Program-made: the position numbers and the translations under genes
Shown here: piece by piece, positions 31,525 through 39,059 of the stretch
Numbering within the stretch: the stretch's first letter is position 1
How the letters are laid out: every line of letters begins with the position of its first letter
Notes under the pieces: model-generated
What the model saw: only the letters and a program-made list of their open reading frames with translations
Database searches by the model: none
Told to the model about the DNA's origin: nothing
Assembly (NCBI RefSeq): GCF_015690345.1
Contig: NZ_JADPUN010000239.1
Coordinates: 1 to 39,059, forward strand
Direction: 5' to 3'
Length of the DNA: 39,059 bases
Source of the DNA: Plantactinospora alkalitolerans
Lineage (GTDB): Bacteria; Actinomycetota; Actinomycetes; Mycobacteriales; Micromonosporaceae

Positions 31525-32610
31525 ATGCCCGACCCCGGCTCGGTACGGCTGGCGGACGGCGTCCAGTTGCACGTCGACACGTCCGGCCCCGACACCGCCG
31601 GCCTGACGGTCCTGCTGCTGCACGGCTGGACCCTGGACGGGCGTACCTGGCACCGGCAGGTGGCCGCGCTGCGCGACGCGTTCGGCGAGGCGGTCCGCGT
31701 GGTCACCTACGACGCGCGCGGCCACGGCAGGTCCGGCCCGGCCACGCTGCACTCGGCCACCCTGGAGCGGCTCGGCGACGACCTGGCCGAGGTGATCGCC
31801 GAGGTGGCCCCGACCGGCCCGATCGTGCTGGCCGGACACTCGATGGGCGGCATGACCGTCATGGAGTACGCCCACCGGCATCCCGAGGACTTCGCCCGCC
31901 GGGTCGCCGGCCTGGTCTTCGTCTCCACCACCGCCGAGGGCCACACCCACACCGCCTACGGCCTGCCGGCGCCGGTCGCCCGACTGATCCGGATCGCCGA
32001 GCTGGCCGGTACCGGACTCCTGGCCCGGTGCGGCGGCTGGCGGACCCCCCTGCCACTGCTCTACGCGCTCCGCCCGACCCTGCGCTGGCTGCTTTTCGGC
32101 GACGTGTGCGAATCGGCCGACATCCGGCTCACCTCATCGGCGGTGGCCCGCGCCTCGCTGGTCTCGATCGGCGGGTTCCGCCCGTCCATCGGCACCCAGA
32201 GCCGGCTGGCGACCCTCGCCGAACTGGCCGAGCTACCGGCGGCGGCCCTGGTCGGCGACCGGGACCGGCTCACCCCGCCACCCTGCGCGGTGTCGATCGC
32301 CGAGGCGTTGCCGTCGGCCGAGCTGACGGTGTGTCCGGGTGCCGGACACATGCTCATGCTGGAACGGGCCGACGAGGTGACCGGCGCCCTGCTCTCGGTG
32401 ACGCAGCGGGCGATGTCGCGGCCGGCGACGGTCCGGAAGACGGCGACGGTCCGGAAGACGGCGGCAGTTCGGAAGACGGCGACGGTCCGGACGGCGGCGG
32501 CAGTTCGGAGGACGGCGACGGTCCGGACGGCGGCGGCGCCGGCCGGGGCCACCGGACCGGTCGTCAAACAGCCACGACGACAGGAAGACCACAGCGCACC
32601 GTGCACCTGA
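31525..32610 (+). CDS. Alpha/beta-hydrolase with a repeat-encoded basic C-terminal tail
   Basis: 361 aa; ATG at 31525 with GGAGG at 31515-31519. The core (1-292) is a standard alpha/beta hydrolase: oxyanion-loop LLHGWTLDGRTW (31-42), YDARGHGRS (62-70), nucleophile Ser106 in AGHSMGGMT, an acid in VGDRDRLTPP (about 246-255) and a His in PGAGHMLMLE (about 275-284). The substrate is unknown. The last 69 residues are unusual: six repeats of a hexapeptide close to ATVRKT, then PAGATGPVVKQPRRQ. The tail is strongly basic and made by an 18-bp tandem array; this reading frame has G/C at nearly all third positions in the array, supporting it as the coding frame. Confidence 0.85.
   Translation: MPDPGSVRLADGVQLHVDTSGPDTAGLTVLLLHGWTLDGRTWHRQVAALRDAFGEAVRVVTYDARGHGRSGPATLHSATLERLGDDLAEVIAEVAPTGPIVLAGHSMGGMTVMEYAHRHPEDFARRVAGLVFVSTTAEGHTHTAYGLPAPVARLIRIAELAGTGLLARCGGWRTPLPLLYALRPTLRWLLFGDVCESADIRLTSSAVARASLVSIGGFRPSIGTQSRLATLAELAELPAAALVGDRDRLTPPPCAVSIAEALPSAELTVCPGAGHMLMLERADEVTGALLSVTQRAMSRPATVRKTATVRKTAAVRKTATVRTAAAVRRTATVRTAAAPAGATGPVVKQPRRQEDHSAPCT
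32424..32531. repeat. 18-bp in-frame tandem array, six units
   Basis: Six units of 18 bp run GGCGACGGTCCGGAAGAC (twice), a GGCGGCAGTTCGG variant, GGCGACGGTCCGGACGGC, the variant again, and GGCGACGGTCCGGACGGC. Alternating units form a 36-bp higher-order pattern in the second half. All lie in the C-terminal coding part of the hydrolase gene. Confidence 0.92.
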
Positions 32611-32857
32611 TGCACCTGATCCCCGGCAGCCCCACGACCAGCCACCGAGGCGGCGGGGACCGTGTCGAACGCGGCCAGCGTCACACCGCGGGCGGTCATC
32701 GTCACACCGGAGACGTCGGGCGGACCAGGCGCGGCGGAGCCGTGCCGAGCGGGCACGGCGTACCCTCGCTTCCTGGCAATTATGCGGCACCCGAGCGGCC
32801 GGACCGATGGTCCCGGACGACGGCGTGGCCAGATATCGATCTCCGGGAGCATTCGCG

Positions 32858-34975
32858 TTGACCGACCACACCACGCTGCGGCAGGAGATCGAAGCCGAAC
32901 AGCGCCATCTCGATCGGGTCTACACCCGGCTGGCGCAGCTACGACGCTCCGCCGAGCTGGCCGAGAAGGACGGGTACCAGTTGGCCCGGGTGGGCAACTT
33001 CGGCGCGCTGGTCGAACGCGACGCGATGGTCTTCCACGCCGCCCGGCGGCGGCACACCCTCGACGCGGAACACGAGGGACTGGTCTTCGGCAGGCTGGAC
33101 CTCCGATCCGGACAGGTACTGCACATCGGCCGGCTCGGCGTACGCGGCGAGCACGCCGAACCACTCGTGATCGACTGGCGGGCACCGGCCGCCGCCGCCT
33201 TCTACCAGGCCACCGCGGCGGACCCGCGGAACGTCGTACGGCGTCGGGTGATCTCGTCCACCGGCGAGCGGGTGACCCGGATCGAGGACGACCTGCTCGA
33301 CCCGGCGGCGGCACCGGACGGGATGCGGGTGGTCGGCGACGGCGCCCTGCTCGCGACGCTGTCCCGAACCACCGGCCGGGGAATGCGCGACATCGTCGCC
33401 ACCATCCAGCGGGAGCAGGACGAGGCGATCCGCTCCCCCGCCGGCGGCGTGACCATGGTGTCCGGCGGGCCGGGCACCGGCAAGACGGCGGTGGCCCTGC
33501 ACCGGGCCGCCTACCTGCTCTACTCCGACCGCAACCGGTTCGCCGGCGGCGGCGTACTGGTGGTCGGTCCGTCCGCCGTCTTCGTCGAGTACATCGCCTC
33601 GGTGCTGCCCTCGCTGGGCGAGAACGCCGCGACCCTGCAGTCGCTGGGTTCGATGTTCGACGGGGTGACCGCGAGCCGGACCGATCCGGCGGCGGTCGCC
33701 GCGATCAAGGGATCGCTACGGATGCGCCAGGTGCTGGAGCGGGCCGCCCGGGACCAGGTTCCGGACGCACCCGGCGAACTGCGGCTGCTGTACCGGGGCG
33801 AACTGCTCCGGCTCACCGCCGCCGAACTGGAGACGATCCGGACCCGGGCACTGCCGCCGGGCGCCCGGCGCAACGAGGTACGCCGGGCCGGCTTCGACGG
33901 GATCTTCCACGCGCTCTGGTCCCAGGTGCAGCGGCTACGGGTCGGTCGCCTGCCCGACCAGCGGACCTTCGAGGACGAGATCGCCGAACGGTCCGAGTTC
34001 CGGGACTTCCTCCGGGCCTGGTGGCCCCGGCTGCACCCCCGGCACGTGCTGGCCTGGCTCGCCCGGCCGGAACGGCTGCGCCGGTACACCGCCGGCCTGC
34101 TGTCGAACGCGGAGTTCCGGCTGCTCGCCGACGCGTACCGGACGATGGGCACCGACCGGTTCAGCGTCGGCGACGTGGCCATGCTCGACGAACTCGACAA
34201 CCTGCTCGGTCGACCGGCACAGCCGGCACGCCGCAAACGGGACCCGTACCAGCTGATCGGCGGGGTCCGCGAGGTCACCACCTACGCGGACCGGCAGCGG
34301 GCCAGCCGGGCCGGGCGCGACGGCGAGCGGCCGTCGGACTACCGCGAGTACGCCCACGTGGTGGTGGACGAGTCCCAGGACGTCTCGCCGATGCAGTGGC
34401 GGATGCTCGGCCGTCGAGGCCGGTTGGCCTCCTGGACGGTGGTCGGCGACCCGGCCCAGACCGCCTGGACCGGCGACCCGGCCGAGCTGTCCCGGGCCCG
34501 GAACAAGGCCCTGGGCCGGCGCCCCCGGCACGAGTTCACGCTCTCCACCAACTACCGCAACTCGGCGGAGATCTTCGCGGTGGCGGCACGGGCGATCCGT
34601 GAGGTCTTCCCCGACCTGCCGCTGCCCGTCGCGGTCCGCAGCACCGGGGTGCAGCCGGTGGAACTGACGGTGCCGGCCGCCGACCTGCCCGAGGCGGTAC
34701 GCGAGGCGACCACGAAACTCCTCGCGGAGGTCGAGGGAACGGTCGGGGTGATCGCCCCGGTACCGCGCCTGGCCGAGATCGTCGACTGGCTCGCCACCAC
34801 CACCGACCCCAGACTCCAGGTGGTCGACACCATGCAGGCGAAGGGCATGGAGTACGACGGCGTCGTGCTGGTCGCCCCCGCCCAGATCCGGGCCGACTCC
34901 GCTGCCGGTGGCCGCACCCTCTACGTAGCCCTCTCCCGGGCCACCCAGCGCCTCACCACCATCGACGAGATGTAA
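32858..34975 (+). CDS. helD: HelD-like RNA-polymerase-associated UvrD/Rep-family ATPase
   Basis: 705 aa. The start TTG at 32858 is chosen because GGGAGC lies 7 bases upstream; an in-frame ATG at 32807 would add 17 residues. An N-terminal antiparallel coiled coil (about 7-60, LRQEIEAEQRHLDRVYTRLA) is typical of HelD, where it enters the polymerase secondary channel. Walker A is SGGPGTGKTA (202-211), Walker B VVDESQD (about 505), with motif III-like VVGDPAQTAW, motif IV-like TLSTNYRN and late motifs DTMQAKGMEYDGVVLV and ALSRATQRL. HelD recycles stalled RNA polymerase; actinobacterial forms lack true helicase activity. The stop TAA lies inside palindromic element copy 2. Confidence 0.88.
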   Translation: MTDHTTLRQEIEAEQRHLDRVYTRLAQLRRSAELAEKDGYQLARVGNFGALVERDAMVFHAARRRHTLDAEHEGLVFGRLDLRSGQVLHIGRLGVRGEHAEPLVIDWRAPAAAAFYQATAADPRNVVRRRVISSTGERVTRIEDDLLDPAAAPDGMRVVGDGALLATLSRTTGRGMRDIVATIQREQDEAIRSPAGGVTMVSGGPGTGKTAVALHRAAYLLYSDRNRFAGGGVLVVGPSAVFVEYIASVLPSLGENAATLQSLGSMFDGVTASRTDPAAVAAIKGSLRMRQVLERAARDQVPDAPGELRLLYRGELLRLTAAELETIRTRALPPGARRNEVRRAGFDGIFHALWSQVQRLRVGRLPDQRTFEDEIAERSEFRDFLRAWWPRLHPRHVLAWLARPERLRRYTAGLLSNAEFRLLADAYRTMGTDRFSVGDVAMLDELDNLLGRPAQPARRKRDPYQLIGGVREVTTYADRQRASRAGRDGERPSDYREYAHVVVDESQDVSPMQWRMLGRRGRLASWTVVGDPAQTAWTGDPAELSRARNKALGRRPRHEFTLSTNYRNSAEIFAVAARAIREVFPDLPLPVAVRSTGVQPVELTVPAADLPEAVREATTKLLAEVEGTVGVIAPVPRLAEIVDWLATTTDPRLQVVDTMQAKGMEYDGVVLVAPAQIRADSAAGGRTLYVALSRATQRLTTIDEM

Positions 34976-35025
34976 GGAAGGGCCCCTTCTTATCGCTTTT
35001 TGTATAAGAAGGGGCCCTTCCTAAC
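34972..35025. repeat. 54-bp palindromic element, copy 2 (bidirectional terminator)
   Basis: The left arm starting GTAAGGAAGGGCCCC (34972 on) and the right arm ending GGGCCCTTCCTAAC pair over about 22 bp with one mismatch around a T-rich loop CGCTTTTTGT. It provides the TAA stop of helD (34973-34975) and ends 8 bases before the stop of the convergent gene at 35033, so it can terminate both. Confidence 0.9.
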
Positions 35026-35032
35026 CGTCCGG

Positions 35033-35971
35033 TCAGGGGCGCGGAACCGCCACCGCCGTGTAGGGGGTGGCCGGGGTCGGTGTGGTGGTGAAGCGGGCAT
35101 TCGGCAGGTAGAGCCGCCGGCCGTACGCCGCCACCGTCGTCGGTACGTCGAATCCGGTGTCGGTGATCCGGCCGACCACCCGACCCGAGTCACCGGACCG
35201 GTCCAGCCGGAGCACCGCGAGCGTGTTCAGCCGGTTCTGCACCACGTAGAGGGTCCGCCCGTCGAGCAGCAGGCCGTCCCCGTTGGGAAGCAGTTCCGCA
35301 CCAAGGTCGACGGCCCGGGTCACCCCGGTCGCCGGGTCGACCCGGAACAGCAGGCCGGTGCTGGACTGCACGATCAGCAGAGCCCTGCCGTCCGGGGTCC
35401 GGGCGATCCCGTTGGCGTTGATTCCGCTGCCGTAGACGATGTCGCCGCTCAGCGGCACCGGAACGACGCCGTGGGGCGCCGGCAGGGCACCGTGCCGGCC
35501 CAGCGGCACCCGGTAGAGCACCGGGTTGGTCGAGTCTGTGAACCAGGCCGCGTCCGGCGTGAGCACGACGTCGTTGACGAAACTCGGCCGGTCGGTGAAC
35601 CGGTAACTGGCCAGCAGCCGTCCGGTCCGGGTGTCGACCACCCGGCCGTCCCCGCCGGACCCACCGGCGACGAAGAGCCGGCCGCGGGCGTCGACCTTCA
35701 TGCCCAGGGACGGGGTGCCCGGCCCGGCGTTGATCACCTTTCCCCGGCCGGTGAGCAGGTTGGCCCGGTAGATCGCCCCGGTGGCCCGGGATCCGAAGTA
35801 CGCGTACGGCAGCGCTCCGATCGCGATCCCCTCCGGCTGGAAGCCGGCGGGCAGGTCGATGGTCGATGGCCCGAGCGAGGTACCGGCCCCCGCGTTGGCC
35901 GGCGCGGCGGCGCTGGTGGCCACCGACAGGGTGGCGGCTACCAGGACGTGGATACGTCGGCGGCGACGCAT
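35033..35971 (-). CDS. Exported SMP-30/gluconolactonase-like beta-propeller protein
   Basis: 312 aa from ATG at 35971, with AAGGGAG about 8 bases upstream. The N-terminal signal peptide (MRRRRRIHVLVAATLSVATS, cleavage near APANA, about 27) predicts export. The rest is a string of beta-propeller blades: LPAGFQPEGIAIGALPYAYF, SLGMKVDARGRLFVAGG, RPSFVNDVVLTPDAAWFTDS, NANGIARTPDGRALLIVQ and LPNGDGLLLDGRTLYVVQN. Such proteins are often annotated as SMP-30/gluconolactonase or, without support, superoxide dismutase. Possible metal ligands (Glu, Asn, Asp) occur in the blade turns but I cannot confirm a lactonase site. Confidence 0.82.
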   Translation of the reverse strand: MRRRRRIHVLVAATLSVATSAAAPANAGAGTSLGPSTIDLPAGFQPEGIAIGALPYAYFGSRATGAIYRANLLTGRGKVINAGPGTPSLGMKVDARGRLFVAGGSGGDGRVVDTRTGRLLASYRFTDRPSFVNDVVLTPDAAWFTDSTNPVLYRVPLGRHGALPAPHGVVPVPLSGDIVYGSGINANGIARTPDGRALLIVQSSTGLLFRVDPATGVTRAVDLGAELLPNGDGLLLDGRTLYVVQNRLNTLAVLRLDRSGDSGRVVGRITDTGFDVPTTVAAYGRRLYLPNARFTTTPTPATPYTAVAVPRP

Positions 35972-36353
35972 TGAGGGCTCCCTTCACGCACCCGGGCCGG
36001 CTCCGCGCCGCGGGCCCGGACCGGTCGGCGGCCTCGGCCGGTCCGATCCGGTCCACACCTCGCGACCCGCGACCGCCGGGCATCGACGAGTGTCACCTGG
36101 AACAGCCTCCGATGATGCCAGGTACCGAGCTGTCCGCATCTCGACATCTCGATCGCTCGCCTCGACGGCCCGGTCCCGGTGACACTGTCCGGATGCGGCC
36201 CGAGCCCGGTGACACCGCCCCGATGCGGCCCGAGCCCGATGACACCGCCCCGATGCGGCCCGAGCCCGATGACACCGCCCCGATGCGGCCCGAGCCCGAT
36301 GACATCCGTCCGCACCGGGCCGAGCCCCGCGACGACTTGCGGATGCCGTCGGA
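35972..36353. other. Intergenic region between the beta-propeller gene and the ABC permease
   Basis: This 382-bp divergent gap holds the 30-bp tandem array at 36192-36311 and a possible small ORF. The part near the beta-propeller gene (about 35990-36110) is GC-rich with no clear motif. Promoters for both divergent genes should lie here but could not be placed. Confidence 0.45.
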
Positions 36354-36357
36354 GTGA
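36113..36357 (+). CDS. Possible repeat-encoding ORF overlapping the ABC permease start
   Basis: An open frame from ATGATG at 36113 runs to a TGA at 36355-36357 that overlaps the permease GTG (GTGA). It contains about four copies of a ten-residue repeat MRPEPDDTAP and ends IRPHRAEPRDDLRMPSE. Codons in the repeat have G/C at 9 of 10 third positions, but one antisense frame is equally good. No convincing ribosome site precedes 36113; internal ATGs in each repeat are possible starts. It may be only a minisatellite that happens to stay open. Confidence 0.3.
36192..36311. repeat. 30-bp tandem array, four units plus degenerate flanks
   Basis: Units at 36192, 36222, 36252 and 36282, each 30 bp and starting GATGCGGCCCGAGCCC, are near-identical; partial copies extend on both sides (about 36170-36335). 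The second and third are identical. The period keeps reading frames in phase. Confidence 0.93.
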
Positions 36358-38894
36358 ACCGGCCGCTGCTCCGCCTCGCCCTGGCCGGTCTGCGCGCCCA
36401 CGCCGTACGGCTCGCCCTGACCGGCTTCGCGGTGGTGGTGGCGGTCGGCTTCCTCGCCGGCACGCTCGTCTACGGGGACACGGCCCGCTCGGCGTTCTAC
36501 ACCGACCTGGCCCGCTCGGCACGGAACGTGGACGTGGTGGTGGAGCCGGAGACCGGGCTCGTGCCACCGGCGGCCGTCGAGCGGATCCGCGCCGTGGACG
36601 GGGTGGCGGCGGTGGACGGGCGGGTGGTCGCCTGGCTCGGCGTACTGGACCGGAACGGTCGGCTGATCGAGAGCCAGGAGCACATCGGGTACGCCCTGTC
36701 GGTGCCCGGCGTCGCCGCGCTGGCGCCGTACGACCTGGCTGCCGGCCGGCTGCCCCGGGCGCCCGGCGAGATCGCCGTGGACCGGGCGACGGTGGCCGGC
36801 GCCGGATTCGTACCGGACGGGCCGGTGACCGTGCTGGACCAGGCCGGCGCCGCACACCGGATGCGGCTGGTCGGCGTACTCGATCTCGGGGTGAACCGGC
36901 TCTTCGGCGGGTCCGCGGTCGCCGCGCTGAGCCCCGCCGACCTGGGAACGCTGACCGGCACCACCGACTACGCCCAGGTGGTGGTCAGCGCGGCCGACGG
37001 CACCGATCCGGTCGAGCTGCGGGACCGGGTGGCCGCCGTGGTGGGCCCCGGGCACGAGATCATGACCGGGGCCGAGCTGCGGGACCGGCTCGCCCGGCAG
37101 GCGGCGAAGTACGTCGACGGCTTCCTCGCGGTACTGCTCGGCTTCGGCCTGGTCTCGCTGACCGTATCGGCGTTCGTGATCTACAACACCTTCGCCATGC
37201 TGGGCGCCCAGCGCGCCCGGGAGCTGAGCCTGCTGCGCTGTGTCGGTGCGTCCCGGCGGCAGGTGACCGGCTTCGTACTCCTGGAGGCGGGCATCCTCGG
37301 CCTGCTGGCCTCGCTCGGCGGCCTACTGGCGAGCCTGCTCGTCGGGTACGGCCTGATCCGGGGCCGGGAGCTGGTGGCCTCGGACATCCCGCTGCACGCG
37401 CCGGTGGTTCGCTGGCCGACGGCGGCGGTCGCGCTCGGCTTCGGCATCCTGGTGACCGTCCTGGCGGCGCTGGTCCCGGCGCTGGACGCCGGTCGGGTGC
37501 CGCCGCTGGCCGCGCTGCTGGCCCGGGACACCATCGAGGCCGGTGCCGGGCGGGGGCGCCGGCCTCGTCTCCGGATCGCGTTCGCCGGCACGCTGACCGG
37601 GGTGGGCGTGCTCGCCGTCCTGGCCGGACTGCCGCTGGCCTTTCCTGGTCTGCCGCTGGTGCTCGGCGGCGGCATGGTCGTCCTCCTCGGTGCGGTGGTC
37701 GCCGCGCCGCTGTTGGTTCCCAGGGCGGTCCGGTTGGTCGGCTGGCTGCCCGCCCGGATCTTCGGCCCGGTGGTACGGCTGGCGGTCGCCAACGCCCGCC
37801 GCAACCCCCGCCGGGCCGCGGCGACGACATCGGCGCTGGCCATCGGGGTGGCCCTGATGGCGATGTTCAGCGTGCTGCTGGCGACCGCCCGGGACCAGGC
37901 CGGACGCGAGTTGACCGAGAACTTCCCGGTGGAGTTCGTGCTCGACCGGGTCCGGACCGACGGCGATCCCTCGGCGGTACGCGGACCGCTGCCCGCCGGG
38001 CTGGCGTCCCGGCTGCGGGCCGACCCGGCATTCGCCACGGTGGCCGAGGTGCGTCGGGCCACCGCCGCGCTGGACGCCGGGATCCGGATCTGGGCGGTGC
38101 CGCCCGAGCAGTTCCACGGACCGATCCGTCCCGAGGTGACCGCCGGCGACCTGGCCGGGCTGGGCTCGGGGACGGTGGCGTTGAATCGGCAGTTCGCCCA
38201 GGAGCGCGGCCTCGGGATCGGTGATCGCCTCGCCCTGGAACCGTCGGGCCCGCTGACCGTGGTCGCGCTGTACGACGACGCGCCCACCGACGGCGCAGCC
38301 CTGGTCGCCTGGCCACAGTTTCTGGCCACGTACGGCGTCGGGGAACCGGACCGGCTCCTCGTCGACCTGGCGCCCGGGGTGTCGACCGCCGCCGGTCGGC
38401 AGTCCCTCGACACGGTGCTGGTCGACTATCCGGCGGTCCGGGTCCGTGGCCTCGCCGACCAGGCGGACGCGCTGTCGGCGACCCTCGACGAACTGCTGGG
38501 CATCTTCGCGGCCCTGCTCGGCATGTCGGTGCTGATCGCGGTACTGGGGATCGGCAACACCCTCGCGCTGTCGGTGGTCGAACGTCGCCGGGAGTCCGCG
38601 ACCGTCCGGGCACTGGGCCTGTCCCGCCGGCAGTTGATGGGCATGCTGCTGGCCGAGGCGGCACTGGTCGCGGCGGTCGGGGCGCTGTCCGGCATCGTCC
38701 TGGGGGTCGGCCTCGGCGTGGCGGCGGCGGTGGGCCTGATCGGCAGCTACGGGCACGGGCTGCCGGTCGTACCGGTCGGCCAGCTCGCGCTCTGCGCGGC
38801 GCTGGCGGCCACGGCGGCGGTACTGGCCAGCCTGTTTCCGGCCCGGCGCGCCGGCCAGGCGCCGATCGTCTCCGCCCTCTCCGACGACGGATAA
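36354..38894 (+). CDS. ABC transporter permease, two FtsX/MacB modules
   Basis: 846 aa from GTG at 36354. The first membrane segment (LRLALAGLRAHAVRLALTGFAVVVAVGFLAG, residues 5-35) is followed by a large outer domain (about 40-245) and three helices (about 255-385), forming one FtsX module: LLGFGLVSLTVSAFVIYNTF, RELSLLRCVGASRRQ. Then two hydrophobic segments lead to a second N-terminal helix (RRAAATTSALAIGVALMAMF, about 483-502), another outer domain and the final three helices with VVERRRESATVRALGLSRRQL. Such permeases work with a LolD/MacB-type ATPase in lipoprotein, lipid or antimicrobial-peptide traffic. No ATPase gene is in the window. The product is full-length. Confidence 0.9.
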   Translation: MNRPLLRLALAGLRAHAVRLALTGFAVVVAVGFLAGTLVYGDTARSAFYTDLARSARNVDVVVEPETGLVPPAAVERIRAVDGVAAVDGRVVAWLGVLDRNGRLIESQEHIGYALSVPGVAALAPYDLAAGRLPRAPGEIAVDRATVAGAGFVPDGPVTVLDQAGAAHRMRLVGVLDLGVNRLFGGSAVAALSPADLGTLTGTTDYAQVVVSAADGTDPVELRDRVAAVVGPGHEIMTGAELRDRLARQAAKYVDGFLAVLLGFGLVSLTVSAFVIYNTFAMLGAQRARELSLLRCVGASRRQVTGFVLLEAGILGLLASLGGLLASLLVGYGLIRGRELVASDIPLHAPVVRWPTAAVALGFGILVTVLAALVPALDAGRVPPLAALLARDTIEAGAGRGRRPRLRIAFAGTLTGVGVLAVLAGLPLAFPGLPLVLGGGMVVLLGAVVAAPLLVPRAVRLVGWLPARIFGPVVRLAVANARRNPRRAAATTSALAIGVALMAMFSVLLATARDQAGRELTENFPVEFVLDRVRTDGDPSAVRGPLPAGLASRLRADPAFATVAEVRRATAALDAGIRIWAVPPEQFHGPIRPEVTAGDLAGLGSGTVALNRQFAQERGLGIGDRLALEPSGPLTVVALYDDAPTDGAALVAWPQFLATYGVGEPDRLLVDLAPGVSTAAGRQSLDTVLVDYPAVRVRGLADQADALSATLDELLGIFAALLGMSVLIAVLGIGNTLALSVVERRRESATVRALGLSRRQLMGMLLAEAALVAAVGALSGIVLGVGLGVAAAVGLIGSYGHGLPVVPVGQLALCAALAATAAVLASLFPARRAGQAPIVSALSDDG

Positions 38895-38931
38895 CGGGCC
38901 GAGGTCCGACGACGGATCGGGCCGAGGGTAC

Positions 38932-38982
38932 GGAGCAGGCCACTTCTTATCGTTTTCTGGATAGGAGGGGTCCCCGGCCAAC
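38932..38982. repeat. Palindromic element, degenerate copy 3
   Basis: CACTTCTTATCGTTTTCTGG and the following ATAGGAGGGGTCCCC match the loop and right arm of the elements at 4219 and 34972; the left arm (GGAGCAGGC) is eroded. It lies 38 bases after the stop of the ABC permease, again at a gene 3' end. Confidence 0.7.
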
Positions 38983-39049
38983 CCGCGGCCGGCAGTATCG
39001 ACAGCGGGGTGGGGCCGAGCGAGGAAGGGTGTGCGGGTGGGGGCAGGTC

Positions 39050-39059
39050 ATGACCACGG
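39050..39059 (+). other. Probable start codon of the next gene (cut by window edge)
   Basis: ATG at 39050 follows GGGGGCAGG with suitable spacing and continues ACCACGG to the window end. Too little is visible to name a product. Confidence 0.35.

Noticed and set aside
36179-38224. Long plus-strand frame inside the ABC permease gene
   Set aside because: Gly/Arg/Ala low-complexity translation in another frame; the permease frame has the membrane and FtsX patterns.

Overview
The window is very GC-rich DNA with tightly packed genes, frequent GTG and TTG starts and strong G/C at third codon positions, which points to a filamentous actinobacterium. Three things narrow it further: a fasR-fabD-fabH-acpP-fabF type II fatty-acid-synthase locus in actinomycete order, a DUF3145 protein (an actinobacterial family), and 54-bp palindromes of a kind I associate from memory with Micromonosporaceae. 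The family-level placement is inference. No phage genes, transposases, rRNA, tRNA or CRISPR arrays were seen; this is mostly chromosomal core DNA.

Layout. 1-9.9 kb: start of a thiamine-dependent 2-oxoacid dehydrogenase (minus, cut by the window edge), a Tat-exported PhoD-type phosphatase, a MuiA-like DUF4139 protein, a YjbQ protein, the homodimeric pyruvate dehydrogenase E1 (aceE), an SRPBCC protein and glutamyl-tRNA synthetase. 9.8-15.8 kb: a broken copC-like remnant, an exported protein of unknown function, a low-complexity acidic protein, a small membrane protein preceded by a 17-bp minisatellite, a sensor kinase/LuxR-type regulator pair and a PAP2 phosphatase. 15.9-22.5 kb: the fatty-acid locus, namely FasR-like activator, FabD (with an extra C-terminal biotinyl-like domain lacking the lysine), FabH, ACP, FabF and an acyl-CoA carboxyltransferase beta subunit. 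22.7-24.6 kb: a methyltransferase and an alditol oxidase. 24.7-30.6 kb, all minus: a GT-C-like membrane protein, a 61-codon repeat ORF, a GT2 polyprenyl-phosphate-type glycosyltransferase, a NagZ-like lipoprotein and DUF3145. 30.9-39 kb: a small conserved protein, an alpha/beta hydrolase with a repeat-encoded basic tail, HelD, an exported beta-propeller protein, and a two-module FtsX-type ABC permease.

How the genes work together. AceE makes acetyl-CoA, and the carboxyltransferase belongs to the enzyme that makes malonyl-CoA (or a homologue). FabD loads that onto ACP, and FabH and FabF start and extend the acyl chain under a FasR-like regulator. The GT2 and GT-C-like proteins fit a polyprenyl-phosphate-sugar maker and user, and the neighbouring NagZ-like lipoprotein fits cell-wall glycan turnover, so 24.7-30 kb reads as a cell-envelope block.

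Most unusual features. (1) Three 60-bp repeats between the GT2 and GT-C-like genes encode a 61-codon ORF joined to both neighbours by GTGA overlaps; the two base differences in one repeat are both synonymous. (2) A 16-codon ORF with a strong ribosome site links fabD to fabH by ATGA and GTGA overlaps, or else marks a frameshift. (3) FabD carries a lysine-less biotinyl/lipoyl-like domain. (4) Seven short tandem arrays sit at or near gene ends and starts. (5) Three copies of a palindromic element lie at gene 3' ends, one supplying the stop codon of helD.
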